From Gemmatimonadales bacterium (GTDB lineage Bacteria > Gemmatimonadota > Gemmatimonadetes > Gemmatimonadales > GWC2-71-9), in contig DATAOI010000113.1 in NCBI GenBank assembly GCA_036265815.1, positions 80,300 to 117,306 on the forward strand: a DNA stretch of 37,007 bases, given 5' to 3'. Position numbers and translations under genes: made by a program. The notes under the pieces were generated by a model. It saw only the letters and a list, made by a program, of their open reading frames with translations, was not told the DNA's origin and made no database searches. Below are positions 8,261 to 15,144 of this stretch, one piece after another (the stretch's first letter is position 1; every line of letters starts with the position of its first letter).

Positions 8261-8711
8261 GCGGTGGTCGGCGGCGCTGCTGCTCGCCGCCTCACCGTTG
8301 GCTGCCCAGCAGGTGCGGGAGATCGGTCTTCAGACAACCGTGACGGCGTCGGACCCCGCCCTGGTGGTGGGGGGAGTCTCGGGCGCAATCCGGACCTCGC
8401 TCCGGACCCGGGTGTCACTGGCGGCGGGTGTCGGTGCCAGCAGGGGAGAGGCGGCCTGGCGAGGCGAGCTGCTGGCCCACTTTCTCCTCAACCCGGACCG
8501 CCGCCGCGGGGTGGGGATCTACGGAGCCGGGGGTCTCGCGGTGGTAGGTGGGCCGGTGGACCAGGGCTATCTGGTTCTCGCGCTGGGGCTGGAGGCGAGT
8601 CCGGGCCGGCCAGCCGGCTGGTTCGTGGAGGCCGGAGTCGGCGGGGGTGCCCGCCTTGCGGCGGGATACCGCTGGCGCATGCGCCGGACAGGACTCCCGG
8701 GCCCGGAATGA
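8241..8711 (+). CDS. exported protein of unknown function
   Basis: The product has 156 residues. An N-terminal signal peptide (RWSAALLLAASPLAAQQ, cleavage before QQ) is followed by a glycine- and valine-rich chain of short alternating hydrophobic strands (GVSGAIRTSLRTRVSLAAGV, GIYGAGGLAVVGG, YLVLALGLEASP, FVEAGVGGGARLAAGYRWR). This looks like a small outer-membrane beta-barrel or periplasmic beta protein. The GTG start overlaps the end of the OsmC gene by 20 bp. It belongs to no family I recognise. A second long frame over the same bases is Gly/Arg-rich and looks like a shadow. Confidence 0.65.
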   Translation: MDSRWAERWSAALLLAASPLAAQQVREIGLQTTVTASDPALVVGGVSGAIRTSLRTRVSLAAGVGASRGEAAWRGELLAHFLLNPDRRRGVGIYGAGGLAVVGGPVDQGYLVLALGLEASPGRPAGWFVEAGVGGGARLAAGYRWRMRRTGLPGPE

Positions 8712-8712
8712 A

Positions 8713-8749
8713 GATCGCCCCGACACACGCATGGTGCGTCGGGGCGATC
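8713..8749. terminator. stem-loop between convergent genes
   Basis: GATCGCCCCGAC (8713-8724) pairs perfectly with GTCGGGGCGATC (8738-8749), and the stem can extend inward with one mismatch. It sits just past the stop of the exported-protein gene and before the stop of the convergent 88-residue gene. It is probably a bidirectional terminator, though only a few T residues follow on either strand. Confidence 0.65.
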
Positions 8750-8765
8750 GTGTCTTGCGGCTGAT

Positions 8766-9032
8766 TTACGCGGTGGCGCCCTCGACCGTCTCGACCTTCC
8801 GCTGGACTGGCTGGCAGAAGCGCTCGCCGAGCACGCGCAGCTGGCTCAGCTCCTCATCCGTCAGGGCGTCGTATCGGTCTGCCAGGTAGAGCATGGTGTC
8901 ATCGAACCAGTCCTTCTGATGCTCCGGAAGGGCGTCGATGACGCCACAGCGGAGGACATGACTGAACAACTCGTCGCGCGCCTGGGCGAAGGACACCGCG
9001 TCAGGGTCTTGCCGGATTTTCTTCTTGACCAT
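8766..9032 (-). CDS. small conserved-looking protein, unknown function
   Basis: The 88-residue product is soluble and mostly helical, with a basic start (MVKKKIRQDPDA) and acidic middle (EHQKDWFDDTMLYLADRYDALTDEELSQL). There is no signal peptide or known motif; its two cysteines (CGV, FCQ) are not in a CxxC arrangement. I do not recognise the family. The ATG has an AAGGAAG ribosome site 4 bases upstream. It has a good promoter with a palindrome inside it (9088-9116), implying regulated transcription, and ends at a stem-loop shared with the convergent gene. Confidence 0.75.
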   Translation of the reverse strand: MVKKKIRQDPDAVSFAQARDELFSHVLRCGVIDALPEHQKDWFDDTMLYLADRYDALTDEELSQLRVLGERFCQPVQRKVETVEGATA

Positions 9033-9087
9033 TCAGCTTCCTTTTGGCGTACTATTTCTACGATCGAACCCCGGTCTACAACGTTCA

Positions 9088-9116
9088 AGTATAGTCGGTT
9101 GCACCATTTGGTGCAA
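9088..9116 (-). promoter_or_regulatory. promoter with overlapping palindromic operator
   Basis: On the minus strand, TTGCAC (9116-9111) and TATACT (9093-9088) are separated by 17 bases, giving a strong sigma-70-like promoter for the 88-residue gene. The 18-bp palindrome TTGCACCATTTGGTGCAA (9099-9116; 7-bp arms, 4-base centre) covers the -35 box and most of the spacer, as a repressor operator would. Confidence 0.7.
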
Positions 9117-9184
9117 ACCCGCCGTTTCCCCTGAGACGCCGGCCTTTGATTATGTTTATCGGCAGCAAACACATGAACTTGACC

Positions 9185-9204
9185 GGGGGCGCCAGGGTGC
9201 CCCC
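9185..9204 (+). other. small stem-loop next to a ribosome site
   Basis: GGGGGC (9185-9190) pairs with GCCCCC (9199-9204) around an 8-base loop. It ends directly before the GAGG ribosome site of the gene starting at 9214, so it could affect translation or simply be a remnant of upstream termination. Confidence 0.4.
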
Positions 9205-9213
9205 GAGGTAGCC

Positions 9214-9519
9214 ATGGCAGAGCATGACGAGGTGTACGACGATGCGAGGGCGGACCGCCTCTCCGCGTTGTTGCGCGCGCTGGCCGCGCGCATCCAGGAG
9301 CTCGACCGCGCCGGTCAACTGCTGCGGGGGACTCCGGAGCTGCTGCGGCTGATGGGCGATGCGCGGAGCGAGCTGTTCCACTACGAGGTCCGCTGCACGT
9401 ACGACACGCCCGACGTGGCCGAGCGCCGCCGGATCGTGGACGAGGCGCAGCGGCAGGATCCCCTGTTTCCGGACGATCCGGAGGATGACGAGCCATGGCG
9501 GCGACGCCGGTCGGAATGA
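9214..9519 (+). CDS. hypothetical cytoplasmic helical protein
   Basis: The 101-residue product is highly charged and predicted helical. It begins MAEHDEVYDDARADRLSALL, continues ALAARIQELDRAGQLLRGTP and ends in an acidic then basic tail (DPEDDEPWRRRRSE). No motif is recognised. The ATG at 9214 has a GAGG site 5 bases upstream. Its end overlaps the DsbA-like gene by 25 bp, or by the typical ATGA overlap if that gene starts at 9516, so it is cotranscribed with the oxidative-folding genes. Confidence 0.7.
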   Translation: MAEHDEVYDDARADRLSALLRALAARIQELDRAGQLLRGTPELLRLMGDARSELFHYEVRCTYDTPDVAERRRIVDEAQRQDPLFPDDPEDDEPWRRRRSE

Positions 9520-10178
9520 AGCGATTCTACGCGATCCTCGTAGCCGTCGCCGTCCTGGGACTCGGAGCGCTGGGCTATCTGCTGGCCAAGCCCGCGACGG
9601 TGAGCATCCCGGCCAACGTCACGGTGACGGCATCCGACACCGCCGGATTCCATGGCTACGTGAAGGGGGCGGCGACCGCGCCGGTGGAGATCACCGAGTT
9701 CGCCGATTTTCAGTGTCCCTTCTGCCAGACCTTCGCCACGCTGCAGATGCCCACCATCGAGCAACGGCTGATCGACACCGGCCGGCTCCGCTGGCGCTAC
9801 CGGGACTTCCCGCTGCAGCAGCACCCCTTCTCCCGGCTGGCGGCTCATTCGGCGGCCTGCGCCGACGACCAGGGGAAGTACTGGGCACAGCATCAGCGGA
9901 TCTACGAAGGGCAGTCGGAGTGGGCCACGGCCCGGGATGCCGTTGGGATCTTCCGTCGCTACGCCAAGGAGAACGGGCTGGATGTCACCCGGTACGACGA
10001 CTGCATGACTGCCGGCAAGTTCGCCGGACGCATCCAGGCGAGCTATGAGGAAGGCGTCCGGCTCGGAGTGAACTCCACGCCCACGCTCCTGGTCGGCGGC
10101 CGGCTCTACCAGGGCCGTTTCGACTCCGACGCGATCACTCGACTGGTCGACTCGCTGGCGCCACACGCCACCCAATGA
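9495..10178 (+). CDS. DsbA-like thioredoxin-fold oxidoreductase, membrane-anchored
   Basis: The 227-residue product makes or shuffles disulfide bonds in exported proteins. An N-terminal transmembrane anchor (about residues 11-30, FYAILVAVAVLGLGALGYLL) leads to a DsbA/DsbG-type thioredoxin fold. The active site is Cys74-Pro-Phe-Cys77 in EFADFQCPFCQTF, and the cis-proline loop is VNSTPTLLVGG. An inserted helical domain lies between them. ATG 9495 has a GGAGG site 10 bases upstream. ATG 9516 (MKRFYAIL) overlaps the preceding stop as ATGA and would put the anchor at the very N-terminus, so either is possible. The next gene, overlapping by 4 bp, encodes its likely electron acceptor of the VKOR family. 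Confidence 0.92.
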   Translation: MAATPVGMKRFYAILVAVAVLGLGALGYLLAKPATVSIPANVTVTASDTAGFHGYVKGAATAPVEITEFADFQCPFCQTFATLQMPTIEQRLIDTGRLRWRYRDFPLQQHPFSRLAAHSAACADDQGKYWAQHQRIYEGQSEWATARDAVGIFRRYAKENGLDVTRYDDCMTAGKFAGRIQASYEEGVRLGVNSTPTLLVGGRLYQGRFDSDAITRLVDSLAPHATQ

Positions 10179-10636
10179 TCTACCGGATGGGCGCGGCGAT
10201 GATGAGCCTTCTCGGGCTCTTCCTCTCCGCCTACCTGTATCTCTACAAGATCGGGCGCATCGGGACGCTGGCCTGCGGGAGCGGCGGCTGCGAGACGGTG
10301 CAGCAGAGCGTCTGGAGCCGGTTTGGCGGAATCGAGGTGTCGCTGATCGGCATGCTGGGGTACGCGACGTTGCTCGCGGTCGGGCTGATCGGGTTGCAGC
10401 CGCGGCTCGCCGGCCGCCGCTGGCCGGCCCTCCTGCTCACCGGGCTCGCCGGCGGTGGAGTCCTCTTCACCGCGTATCTCACCTCGCTCGAGCTGTTCGT
10501 CATCCACGCCATCTGCCGCTGGTGCGTCGGCTCGGCGGTGATCATCGTGGGCGTGTTGACCGCGAGCCTGCTCGACCTGCGGCAGGCCACGGTGTCGGCC
10601 TCGGGCTTGGAAGCGATCCGTGACCGCCGGTCCTGA
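10175..10636 (+). CDS. VKOR-family disulfide-forming membrane protein
   Basis: The 153-residue product has four transmembrane helices. Bacterial VKOR homologues reoxidise a DsbA partner and pass electrons to quinone, replacing DsbB. The needed residues are visible: the periplasmic loop pair Cys34 and Cys39 (LACGSGGCETVQQS), the conserved Ser56 (GIEVSLIGMLGY) and the quinone-side Cys114-Arg-Trp-Cys117 in the last part (FVIHAICRWCVGSAV). The cysteine spacing in the first loop is short for the family. Its ATG overlaps the stop of the DsbA-like gene (ATGA), which is strong evidence that the two work together in the envelope. Confidence 0.92.
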   Translation: MIYRMGAAMMSLLGLFLSAYLYLYKIGRIGTLACGSGGCETVQQSVWSRFGGIEVSLIGMLGYATLLAVGLIGLQPRLAGRRWPALLLTGLAGGGVLFTAYLTSLELFVIHAICRWCVGSAVIIVGVLTASLLDLRQATVSASGLEAIRDRRS

Positions 10637-12653
10637 TCGGTCCTCCGCCGGCGCGCTCGCCGGGACTGTCTCGCTTCCGGTGGCCACCCGCTTTCAGCAC
10701 GCCGAGCCGCCGCCGCCCACCGGGAAGCGGCTCGCCGTACTCTCGCTCACGGCGCTGGGCGTCGTCTACGGCGACATCGGCACCAGTCCGCTGTACACCA
10801 TCGGTACCTGCTTCGGGCCAGAGTATGGTCTGGTACCCAATGCGTTGAACGTCTACGGCATCCTCTCGCTCATCCTCTGGTCGCTCATCCTGGTCGTGGC
10901 CATCAAGTATCTCGTCTTCATCCTCCAGGCCGACAACCGGGGGGAAGGCGGCGTGCTGGCCATGCTCGCCCTGCTCATGCAGCGGGGGGAGGACCGGATC
11001 GGCGGACGCCGGCGGCGATTGCTCGTGCTGCTCGGCGTCTTCGGCACCGCACTGCTGTTCGGCGACGGCGTCATCACACCGGCCATGTCGGTCCTGGGCG
11101 CGATGGAGGGACTGGAGGTAGCCGCGCCGGAGCTGGGGCGCTTCGTGGTGATCGTGACGGTCGCCATTCTGTTCCTGCTGTTCATGTTCCAGAAGATGGG
11201 CACGGCCCGGGTCGGGGGCATGTTCGGGCCGATCACTCTGATCTGGTTCCTGACCATCGGAACGCTGGGCGGCATGGAGATCGCCCGGGCGCCCGAGATC
11301 CTGGCGGCGGTCAATCCCGCCTACGCCGTCCGCTTCTTCCTGGCCCACGGGTTCACCGGGTTCGCGGTGCTGGGCGCCGTGTTCCTGGCAGTGACCGGCG
11401 CCGAGGCGCTGTATGCGGACATCGGGCACTTCGGCAAGCGGCCGATCCGGCTGGCCTTCTTCTGCCTGGTGCTGCCCTGCCTGCTGCTCAACTACTTCGG
11501 GCAGGGGAGTCTCCTGCTGCGCGAGCCGGCGGCGATCGCCAATCCGTTCTACCTGCTCGCCCCTCGGTCGCTGCTGTATCCGCTGCTGGTCATCTCGACG
11601 CTTGCGGCAATCGTCGCCTCGCAGGCGCTCATCTCGGGTGCCTTCTCCCTGGCGCAGCAGTCGGTGCAGCTGGGATACAGCCCTCGCCTGACGATCGTCC
11701 ACACGTCGGCCCGGGAGGTGGGGCAGATCTACGTCCCGGAGGTGAATGCGGCGCTGATGGTAGGCACCCTGCTGATCGTGCTCGGCTTCCGGTCCACCAC
11801 GGCGCTGGGAGCGGCGTACGGGATCGCGGTCACCGGGACGATGTCCATCACCACGCTTCTGTTTGCCGTGGTGGCCCGGGCCCGCTGGCATTGGCCGCTC
11901 TGGCGGGTGATGGTGCTGGCGGGATTCTTCTTCAGCTTCGATTTCGCCTTTCTCGGGGCCAACGTGCTCAAGATCGAGCACGGGGGCTGGGTGCCCCTGG
12001 CCATCGCCGCCGGGGTCGGCGTGCTGATGACGACCTGGAAGCGGGGCCGCCAACGGCTGTTGGAGATCGTGCGGGAGAACACCATCCCGATGGACCTGTT
12101 CCTGGCGGATGTGGGACGGTGGAAGCCCCACCGAGTGCCCGGGGCCGCCGTGTTCCTCACCTCCGATGCCAGCGGCGCGCCACCGGTCCTGCTGCATCAC
12201 CTCAAGCACAACAAGGTGCTGCACGAGAAGGTGATGCTGATGTCCATCGTGACTGAGGGAATTCCGCACGTTCCGGCCCAGGACCGGGCCGAGTGCCGGG
12301 AGCTGGGCCAGGGGTTCTACCAGGTGGTGGCGCACTACGGGTTCATGGAGACCCCCGACGTGCCGGGCGTGCTCCAGGCGCTGGGCCGCCCCGACGCCAG
12401 CAGTCGCCCGGTGACGATGAAGCTGATGGAGACCACGTTCTACCTCGGCCGGGAAACCCTGATCGCCACCAATTCGTCGAAACGGGCGAGTGCGGTCCCG
12501 CCCACCGACGGGGCAGCCTCCGCCATTGGCCGGATGGCGGTCTGGCGCAAGAAGCTCTTCATCCTGATGACCCGTAACGCGCGGTCGGCCACGGCCTTCT
12601 TCGGACTGCCGCCCAACCGGGTGGTAGAGCTGGGTGCCCAGATCCAGTTTTAG
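10620..12653 (+). CDS. kup: Kup-family potassium uptake protein
   Basis: The 677-residue product is a K+/H+ symporter with about 12 membrane helices and a cytoplasmic C-terminal domain. The family signature GVVYGDIGTSPLYT begins helix 1, followed by NRGEGGVLAMLALL and GDGVITPAMSVLGAMEGL in the next helices. The C-terminus has the typical segments FLTSDASGAPPVLLHHLKHN and FYLGRETLI and ends in FFGLPPNRVVELGAQIQF. The GTG start overlaps the VKOR gene by 17 bp. About 30 residues before the conserved core form an unconserved N-terminal extension, so the true start might be slightly downstream. Why potassium uptake is linked to disulfide formation is not evident. Confidence 0.95.
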   Translation: MTAGPDRSSAGALAGTVSLPVATRFQHAEPPPPTGKRLAVLSLTALGVVYGDIGTSPLYTIGTCFGPEYGLVPNALNVYGILSLILWSLILVVAIKYLVFILQADNRGEGGVLAMLALLMQRGEDRIGGRRRRLLVLLGVFGTALLFGDGVITPAMSVLGAMEGLEVAAPELGRFVVIVTVAILFLLFMFQKMGTARVGGMFGPITLIWFLTIGTLGGMEIARAPEILAAVNPAYAVRFFLAHGFTGFAVLGAVFLAVTGAEALYADIGHFGKRPIRLAFFCLVLPCLLLNYFGQGSLLLREPAAIANPFYLLAPRSLLYPLLVISTLAAIVASQALISGAFSLAQQSVQLGYSPRLTIVHTSAREVGQIYVPEVNAALMVGTLLIVLGFRSTTALGAAYGIAVTGTMSITTLLFAVVARARWHWPLWRVMVLAGFFFSFDFAFLGANVLKIEHGGWVPLAIAAGVGVLMTTWKRGRQRLLEIVRENTIPMDLFLADVGRWKPHRVPGAAVFLTSDASGAPPVLLHHLKHNKVLHEKVMLMSIVTEGIPHVPAQDRAECRELGQGFYQVVAHYGFMETPDVPGVLQALGRPDASSRPVTMKLMETTFYLGRETLIATNSSKRASAVPPTDGAASAIGRMAVWRKKLFILMTRNARSATAFFGLPPNRVVELGAQIQF

Positions 12654-12678
12654 ACGGGCCAGTCCCCGAAGCGCCCTC

Positions 12679-12707
12679 TTACCAGCCTCGTATTTTTGCG
12701 GTACAAT
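12679..12707 (+). promoter_or_regulatory. promoter of the riboswitch leader
   Basis: TTACCA (12679-12684) and TACAAT (12702-12707) with a 17-base spacer lie 25 bp after the Kup gene. Transcription would start near 12714, giving a leader of about 230 nt before the STAS gene. Confidence 0.65.
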
Positions 12708-12713
12708 GCCGCG

Positions 12714-12842
12714 GAGTGCGACGGCGACATGCCTGCCCTCGAGGCCGACTACTGCCGCAAGCGCAGTATCCCCAAAGGCTTGCGTCTACTGGCACCAGTC
12801 TCGCCTTTCTCAGGGGCGCAGCCGCGAAGTAGCCTGCGGCGA
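12714..12842 (+). other. 5' part of the leader RNA, unexplained structure
   Basis: About 130 nt of probable leader precede the riboswitch. TACTGC (12750-12755) can pair with GCAGTA (12763-12768). Alternatively CGCAAG (12756-12761) can pair with CTTGCG (12779-12784); the two hairpins exclude each other. GCCGC/GCGGC (12821-12840 region) can also fold. No known RNA class was recognised and no convincing reading frame is present. Confidence 0.4.
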
Positions 12843-12934
12843 GGCGTCAATCCGCCCGATAAGAGCACACCCGGAGCGATCCGGGGCCGCAAAACTAGAG
12901 GTCTCACCGGAGGATGGTGAGATAGCTCGGTGCC
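12843..12934 (+). promoter_or_regulatory. cyclic-di-GMP-I (GEMM) riboswitch
   Basis: The core aligns base for base with the Vibrio Vc2 aptamer as I remember it. GAGCACACC (12863-12871) replaces GGGCAAACC. A 4-bp stem follows, closed by a GCGA tetraloop (12876-12879; Vc2 has GAAA), then GGGCCGCAAAAC (12884-12895; Vc2 GGGACGCAAAGC). The second helix keeps the diagnostic irregularities: GAG, bulged G (12901), TCTCACC pairing with GGTGAGA (12916-12922), bulged TAG (12923-12925), CTC. Vc2 has CCG-g-CCUA...UAGG-uag-CGG in the same places, so the pairs differ but pairing is kept. G12865 aligns with the specificity base G20, A12892 with A47 and C12933 with C92, which favours c-di-GMP over cGAMP. The closing P1 (GGCGTC 12843-12848 with GGTGCC 12929-12934, two wobble pairs) is less sure because its 5' linker is longer than usual. 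The ribosome site of the STAS gene begins one base after P1, suggesting translational control. Confidence 0.82.
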
Positions 12935-12946
12935 GAAGGAGGAGTG

Positions 12947-13261
12947 ATGAGGTCCCCGCAGGAGGTGGAACGCGGCTTGGCCGCGCCCGAGAATCTCGGG
13001 CTGGAAACGCGCATAGAGATCCGCCGGCGCGCGGTCCAGTTGCTGGAGGAGATGCCGGAAGGCGGCGGTCGCCTGGTCGTCGATCTCACCGGGACGCGCC
13101 AGATCGACTCGGCTGGGCTCGGCGCCCTGATGCTGATCCAGCGGCACGCCGCCGAACGGCGCCAGGCCGTGGTCCTGCGGAATCCGAACGAGGAGATCCG
13201 TTTTCTCCTCGTGCTCACCAAACTGTACGATCTCTTCACCATCGAGTTGGCCCACGAATGA
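12947..13261 (+). CDS. STAS-domain protein (anti-sigma-factor antagonist type)
   Basis: The 104-residue single-domain protein has the SpoIIAA/RsbV fold. The core motif RLVVDLTGTRQIDSAGLGAL contains Ser55, the position phosphorylated by partner-switch kinases in this family, so the site is intact. HAAERRQAVVLRNPNEEIRFLLVLTKL follows as the usual second half. The ATG at 12947 is preferred over the GTG three bases earlier because AAGGAGG (12936-12942) then has a 4-base spacer. It is the first gene behind the c-di-GMP riboswitch. No anti-sigma kinase or cognate sigma factor adjoins it. A stem-loop follows the stop, so it may be a one-gene transcript. Confidence 0.92.
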   Translation: MRSPQEVERGLAAPENLGLETRIEIRRRAVQLLEEMPEGGGRLVVDLTGTRQIDSAGLGALMLIQRHAAERRQAVVLRNPNEEIRFLLVLTKLYDLFTIELAHE

Positions 13262-13262
13262 G

Positions 13263-13289
13263 CGGCGCCGCAGCAATATTGCGGCGCCG
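13263..13289. terminator. stem-loop after the STAS gene
   Basis: CGGCGCCGCA (13263-13272) pairs perfectly with TGCGGCGCCG (13280-13289) around a 7-base AT-rich loop, two bases past the STAS stop. There is no T-run after it, so it is a terminator or a 3'-end stabiliser. Confidence 0.6.
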
Positions 13290-13384
13290 TCGTGCTATGG
13301 ACGGTTCTCTCGGAACCGATTAGTCTACCGGGCTGGCACCTCATTCCTTCTCCGGCGGCGCCGCAGGGCCGCAGGGTATGTCGC

Positions 13385-13753
13385 ATGACCCAGCCGCAGC
13401 GTCGACGGCGCGTCCTGATTGTCGAGGACGAGCCTGCTCTACGACTCAGCTACGAGCGCGCCTTTCAGCCCCGGTACGACCTGGTGTTCGCTTCCACCGG
13501 CGCCGAGGCCATGAGCCTGTTGGCCGAGCACAAGCCGGACGTGGCGGTGCTGGACATGCGGTTGCCGGACACCGACGGGGTCGAACTGCTTCGGAGGATC
13601 CGAGTCACTCAGCCGAAGTTGCCGGTCATCATCACCACCGCGTACATGAGCATCGAGCCTCAGCTCAAGGTCCTCGATCTTCCCCACTCCGGCTACATCG
13701 TCAAACCGTTCCGCCTCGACGAGCTCGGCGCGCGGATCGATGCCCTCCTGTGA
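13385..13753 (+). CDS. stand-alone response-regulator receiver protein
   Basis: The 122-residue product is a CheY-type receiver without an output domain. The acidic pocket is Glu14-Asp15 (VLIVEDEPALR), the phosphoacceptor is Asp57 (VAVLDMRLPDTDG), the Thr of IITTAY and the Lys of YIVKPF complete the site. An N-terminal basic tail (TQPQRRRR) precedes the first strand. The ATG at 13385 is chosen because it directly precedes the domain; frame remains open upstream but has no family similarity. The gene overlaps ccmA by 14 bp, so it is probably cotranscribed with the heme-export genes. It could act by binding a partner such as a kinase or a partner-switch protein; no histidine kinase is in the window. 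Confidence 0.92.
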   Translation: MTQPQRRRRVLIVEDEPALRLSYERAFQPRYDLVFASTGAEAMSLLAEHKPDVAVLDMRLPDTDGVELLRRIRVTQPKLPVIITTAYMSIEPQLKVLDLPHSGYIVKPFRLDELGARIDALL

Positions 13754-14471
13754 CGGAGCCGCCGACCCGGCCGCTCCCGTGCTGGAGGCGCGTGGTCTCC
13801 GCCGCTGGTTCGGCCGGGTGCGTGTCCTCCACGACATCGACCTGACGCTCGCGCCCAGCGAGGTGCTCGCGGTGGCCGGCCCCAACGGCGCCGGAAAGAG
13901 CACCCTGCTGCGCCTGCTGGCGGGCCTGCTCCGGCCTTCGGCCGGCGAGGTTCGCGTGCTGGGCCGCCCGCTTCGGGGCAACGACGCGGCCCGCCGCGCC
14001 ATCGGTCTCCTCTCCCACCAGTCGCTGCTCTACGATGATCTGACCCTGGCCGAGAATCTCACGTTCGCCGCGCGGCTGTACGGCCTTCCGCATCCGGCAG
14101 CGGCAGCCCGGGAGGCGCTCGAGGCCGCGGGGCTGGCCGATCGGTGCGACGCATCGCCCCGGCGACTCAGTCGCGGGCTGCTGCAGCGCGCGGCGATCGC
14201 ACGCGCCCTGCTGCACGGGCCCCGGGTGCTGCTGCTGGACGAGCCGTTCACGGCGCTGGACGCGGGAGCCGCCGCCCGCCTCCGCGCAATGCTTCGGGAG
14301 CGGTTGACGGACGGGCTCGGCATGGTCATCGTGACGCACCACCTCGCGGAGGTGTGGGAGATCGCCACGCGGGTCGCGGTGATGGTGGATGGCCGATGGG
14401 TGGCGGATCAACCGCGCAGCGGCACCCTGGAAGAGTTTCTGCCGCGGTACCGGACCTGGATCGATGCCTGA
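13740..14471 (+). CDS. ccmA: CcmA, ATP-binding subunit of the heme exporter
   Basis: The 243-residue ABC ATPase drives release of heme-loaded CcmE in system I cytochrome c maturation. Walker A is GPNGAGKST (residues 47-55), the signature is LSRGLLQR (the CcmA-type LSRG variant rather than LSGGQ), Walker B is VLLLDEP and the switch His is in IVTHH. Identity as CcmA comes mainly from the neighbours: ccmB, ccmC and ccmD follow with overlaps. The ATG at 13740 lies inside the end of the receiver gene; a GTG at 13779 just before the domain is an alternative. Confidence 0.9.
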   Translation: MPSCDGAADPAAPVLEARGLRRWFGRVRVLHDIDLTLAPSEVLAVAGPNGAGKSTLLRLLAGLLRPSAGEVRVLGRPLRGNDAARRAIGLLSHQSLLYDDLTLAENLTFAARLYGLPHPAAAAREALEAAGLADRCDASPRRLSRGLLQRAAIARALLHGPRVLLLDEPFTALDAGAAARLRAMLRERLTDGLGMVIVTHHLAEVWEIATRVAVMVDGRWVADQPRSGTLEEFLPRYRTWIDA

Positions 14472-15144
14472 GACGCTCCGCCTGGCGCTGGCGGTCGCCG
14501 GGAAGGACATCCGGGCCGAGCTCCGGAGCCGGACGGCGCTGCTCTCGGCCATCGTGTTCGCGGCGCTGGTGCTGGTGGTGTTCAACTTCGCCCGGGACCC
14601 CACGGCGCTTTCCGCCGCCGACCTCGCGCCGAGTGTGCTGTGGGTGACCTTCGCGTTGGCGGCCATGGTGGCACTCAACCGGGCGTTCACCATCGAGCGG
14701 GAGCACGGCGCGCTGGACGGTCTGCTGCTCGCCCCACTGCCCCGGAGCGCGCTCTTCGGCGGAAAGCTGCTGGCCAATCTGGCGTTCGTGGGCACGGTGG
14801 AGGCGGTGACGCTGCCGCTGTTCGTGCTCTTCTTCAACGTGGACCTGCGGGCGGCGCTGCCCGGCATCCTCGGGGTCACGGTGCTGGCGACGATCGGCTT
14901 CGTGTCGGTGGGGACGATCTTCAGCGCGATGGCAGTGCGGACCCGCTTCGCCGAGTTGATGCTGCCGGTGCTGCTGCTGCCGTTCATGGTGCCGCCGCTG
15001 ATCGGTGCGGTGCAGGTGACGGCCCGGCTCCTCGCCGGCCGGCCGATGAGCGAGATGCTCGGCTGGCTGCGATTGCTGGCCCTCTACGACGTGGTCTTCG
15101 TGACGCTTTGTACCATGGTCTTTCCCGCAGTGGTGGACGAATGA
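14464..15144 (+). CDS. ccmB: CcmB, membrane subunit of the heme exporter
   Basis: The 226-residue integral membrane protein has six hydrophobic helices. It begins with an amphipathic cytoplasmic segment (LAVAGKDIRAELRSRTALLS) typical of CcmB and contains the conserved NRAFTIEREHGALDGLLLAP motif. The region FMVPPLIGAVQVT lies in the later helices. It is the normal length for CcmB. Its ATG lies 8 bp inside the end of ccmA, and its stop overlaps the ATG of ccmC. It works with CcmA, CcmC and CcmD at the cytoplasmic membrane. Confidence 0.93.
   Translation: MPETLRLALAVAGKDIRAELRSRTALLSAIVFAALVLVVFNFARDPTALSAADLAPSVLWVTFALAAMVALNRAFTIEREHGALDGLLLAPLPRSALFGGKLLANLAFVGTVEAVTLPLFVLFFNVDLRAALPGILGVTVLATIGFVSVGTIFSAMAVRTRFAELMLPVLLLPFMVPPLIGAVQVTARLLAGRPMSEMLGWLRLLALYDVVFVTLCTMVFPAVVDE

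Noticed and set aside
8264-8764. Alternative plus-strand frame of 166 codons over the exported-protein gene
   Set aside because: Gly/Arg-rich, runs through the terminator-like stem-loop, and lacks the signal peptide seen in the frame starting at 8241.
10542-12335. Minus-strand open frame of 597 codons opposite kup
   Set aside because: His/Gln/Arg-rich low-complexity product typical of an antisense shadow; Kup motifs on the plus strand are unambiguous.
12843-12946. Cobalamin riboswitch
   Set aside because: CCGCAA and CCGGGG words recall the cobalamin core, but no B12 box is present and the helix pattern with bulged G and UAG fits GEMM instead.
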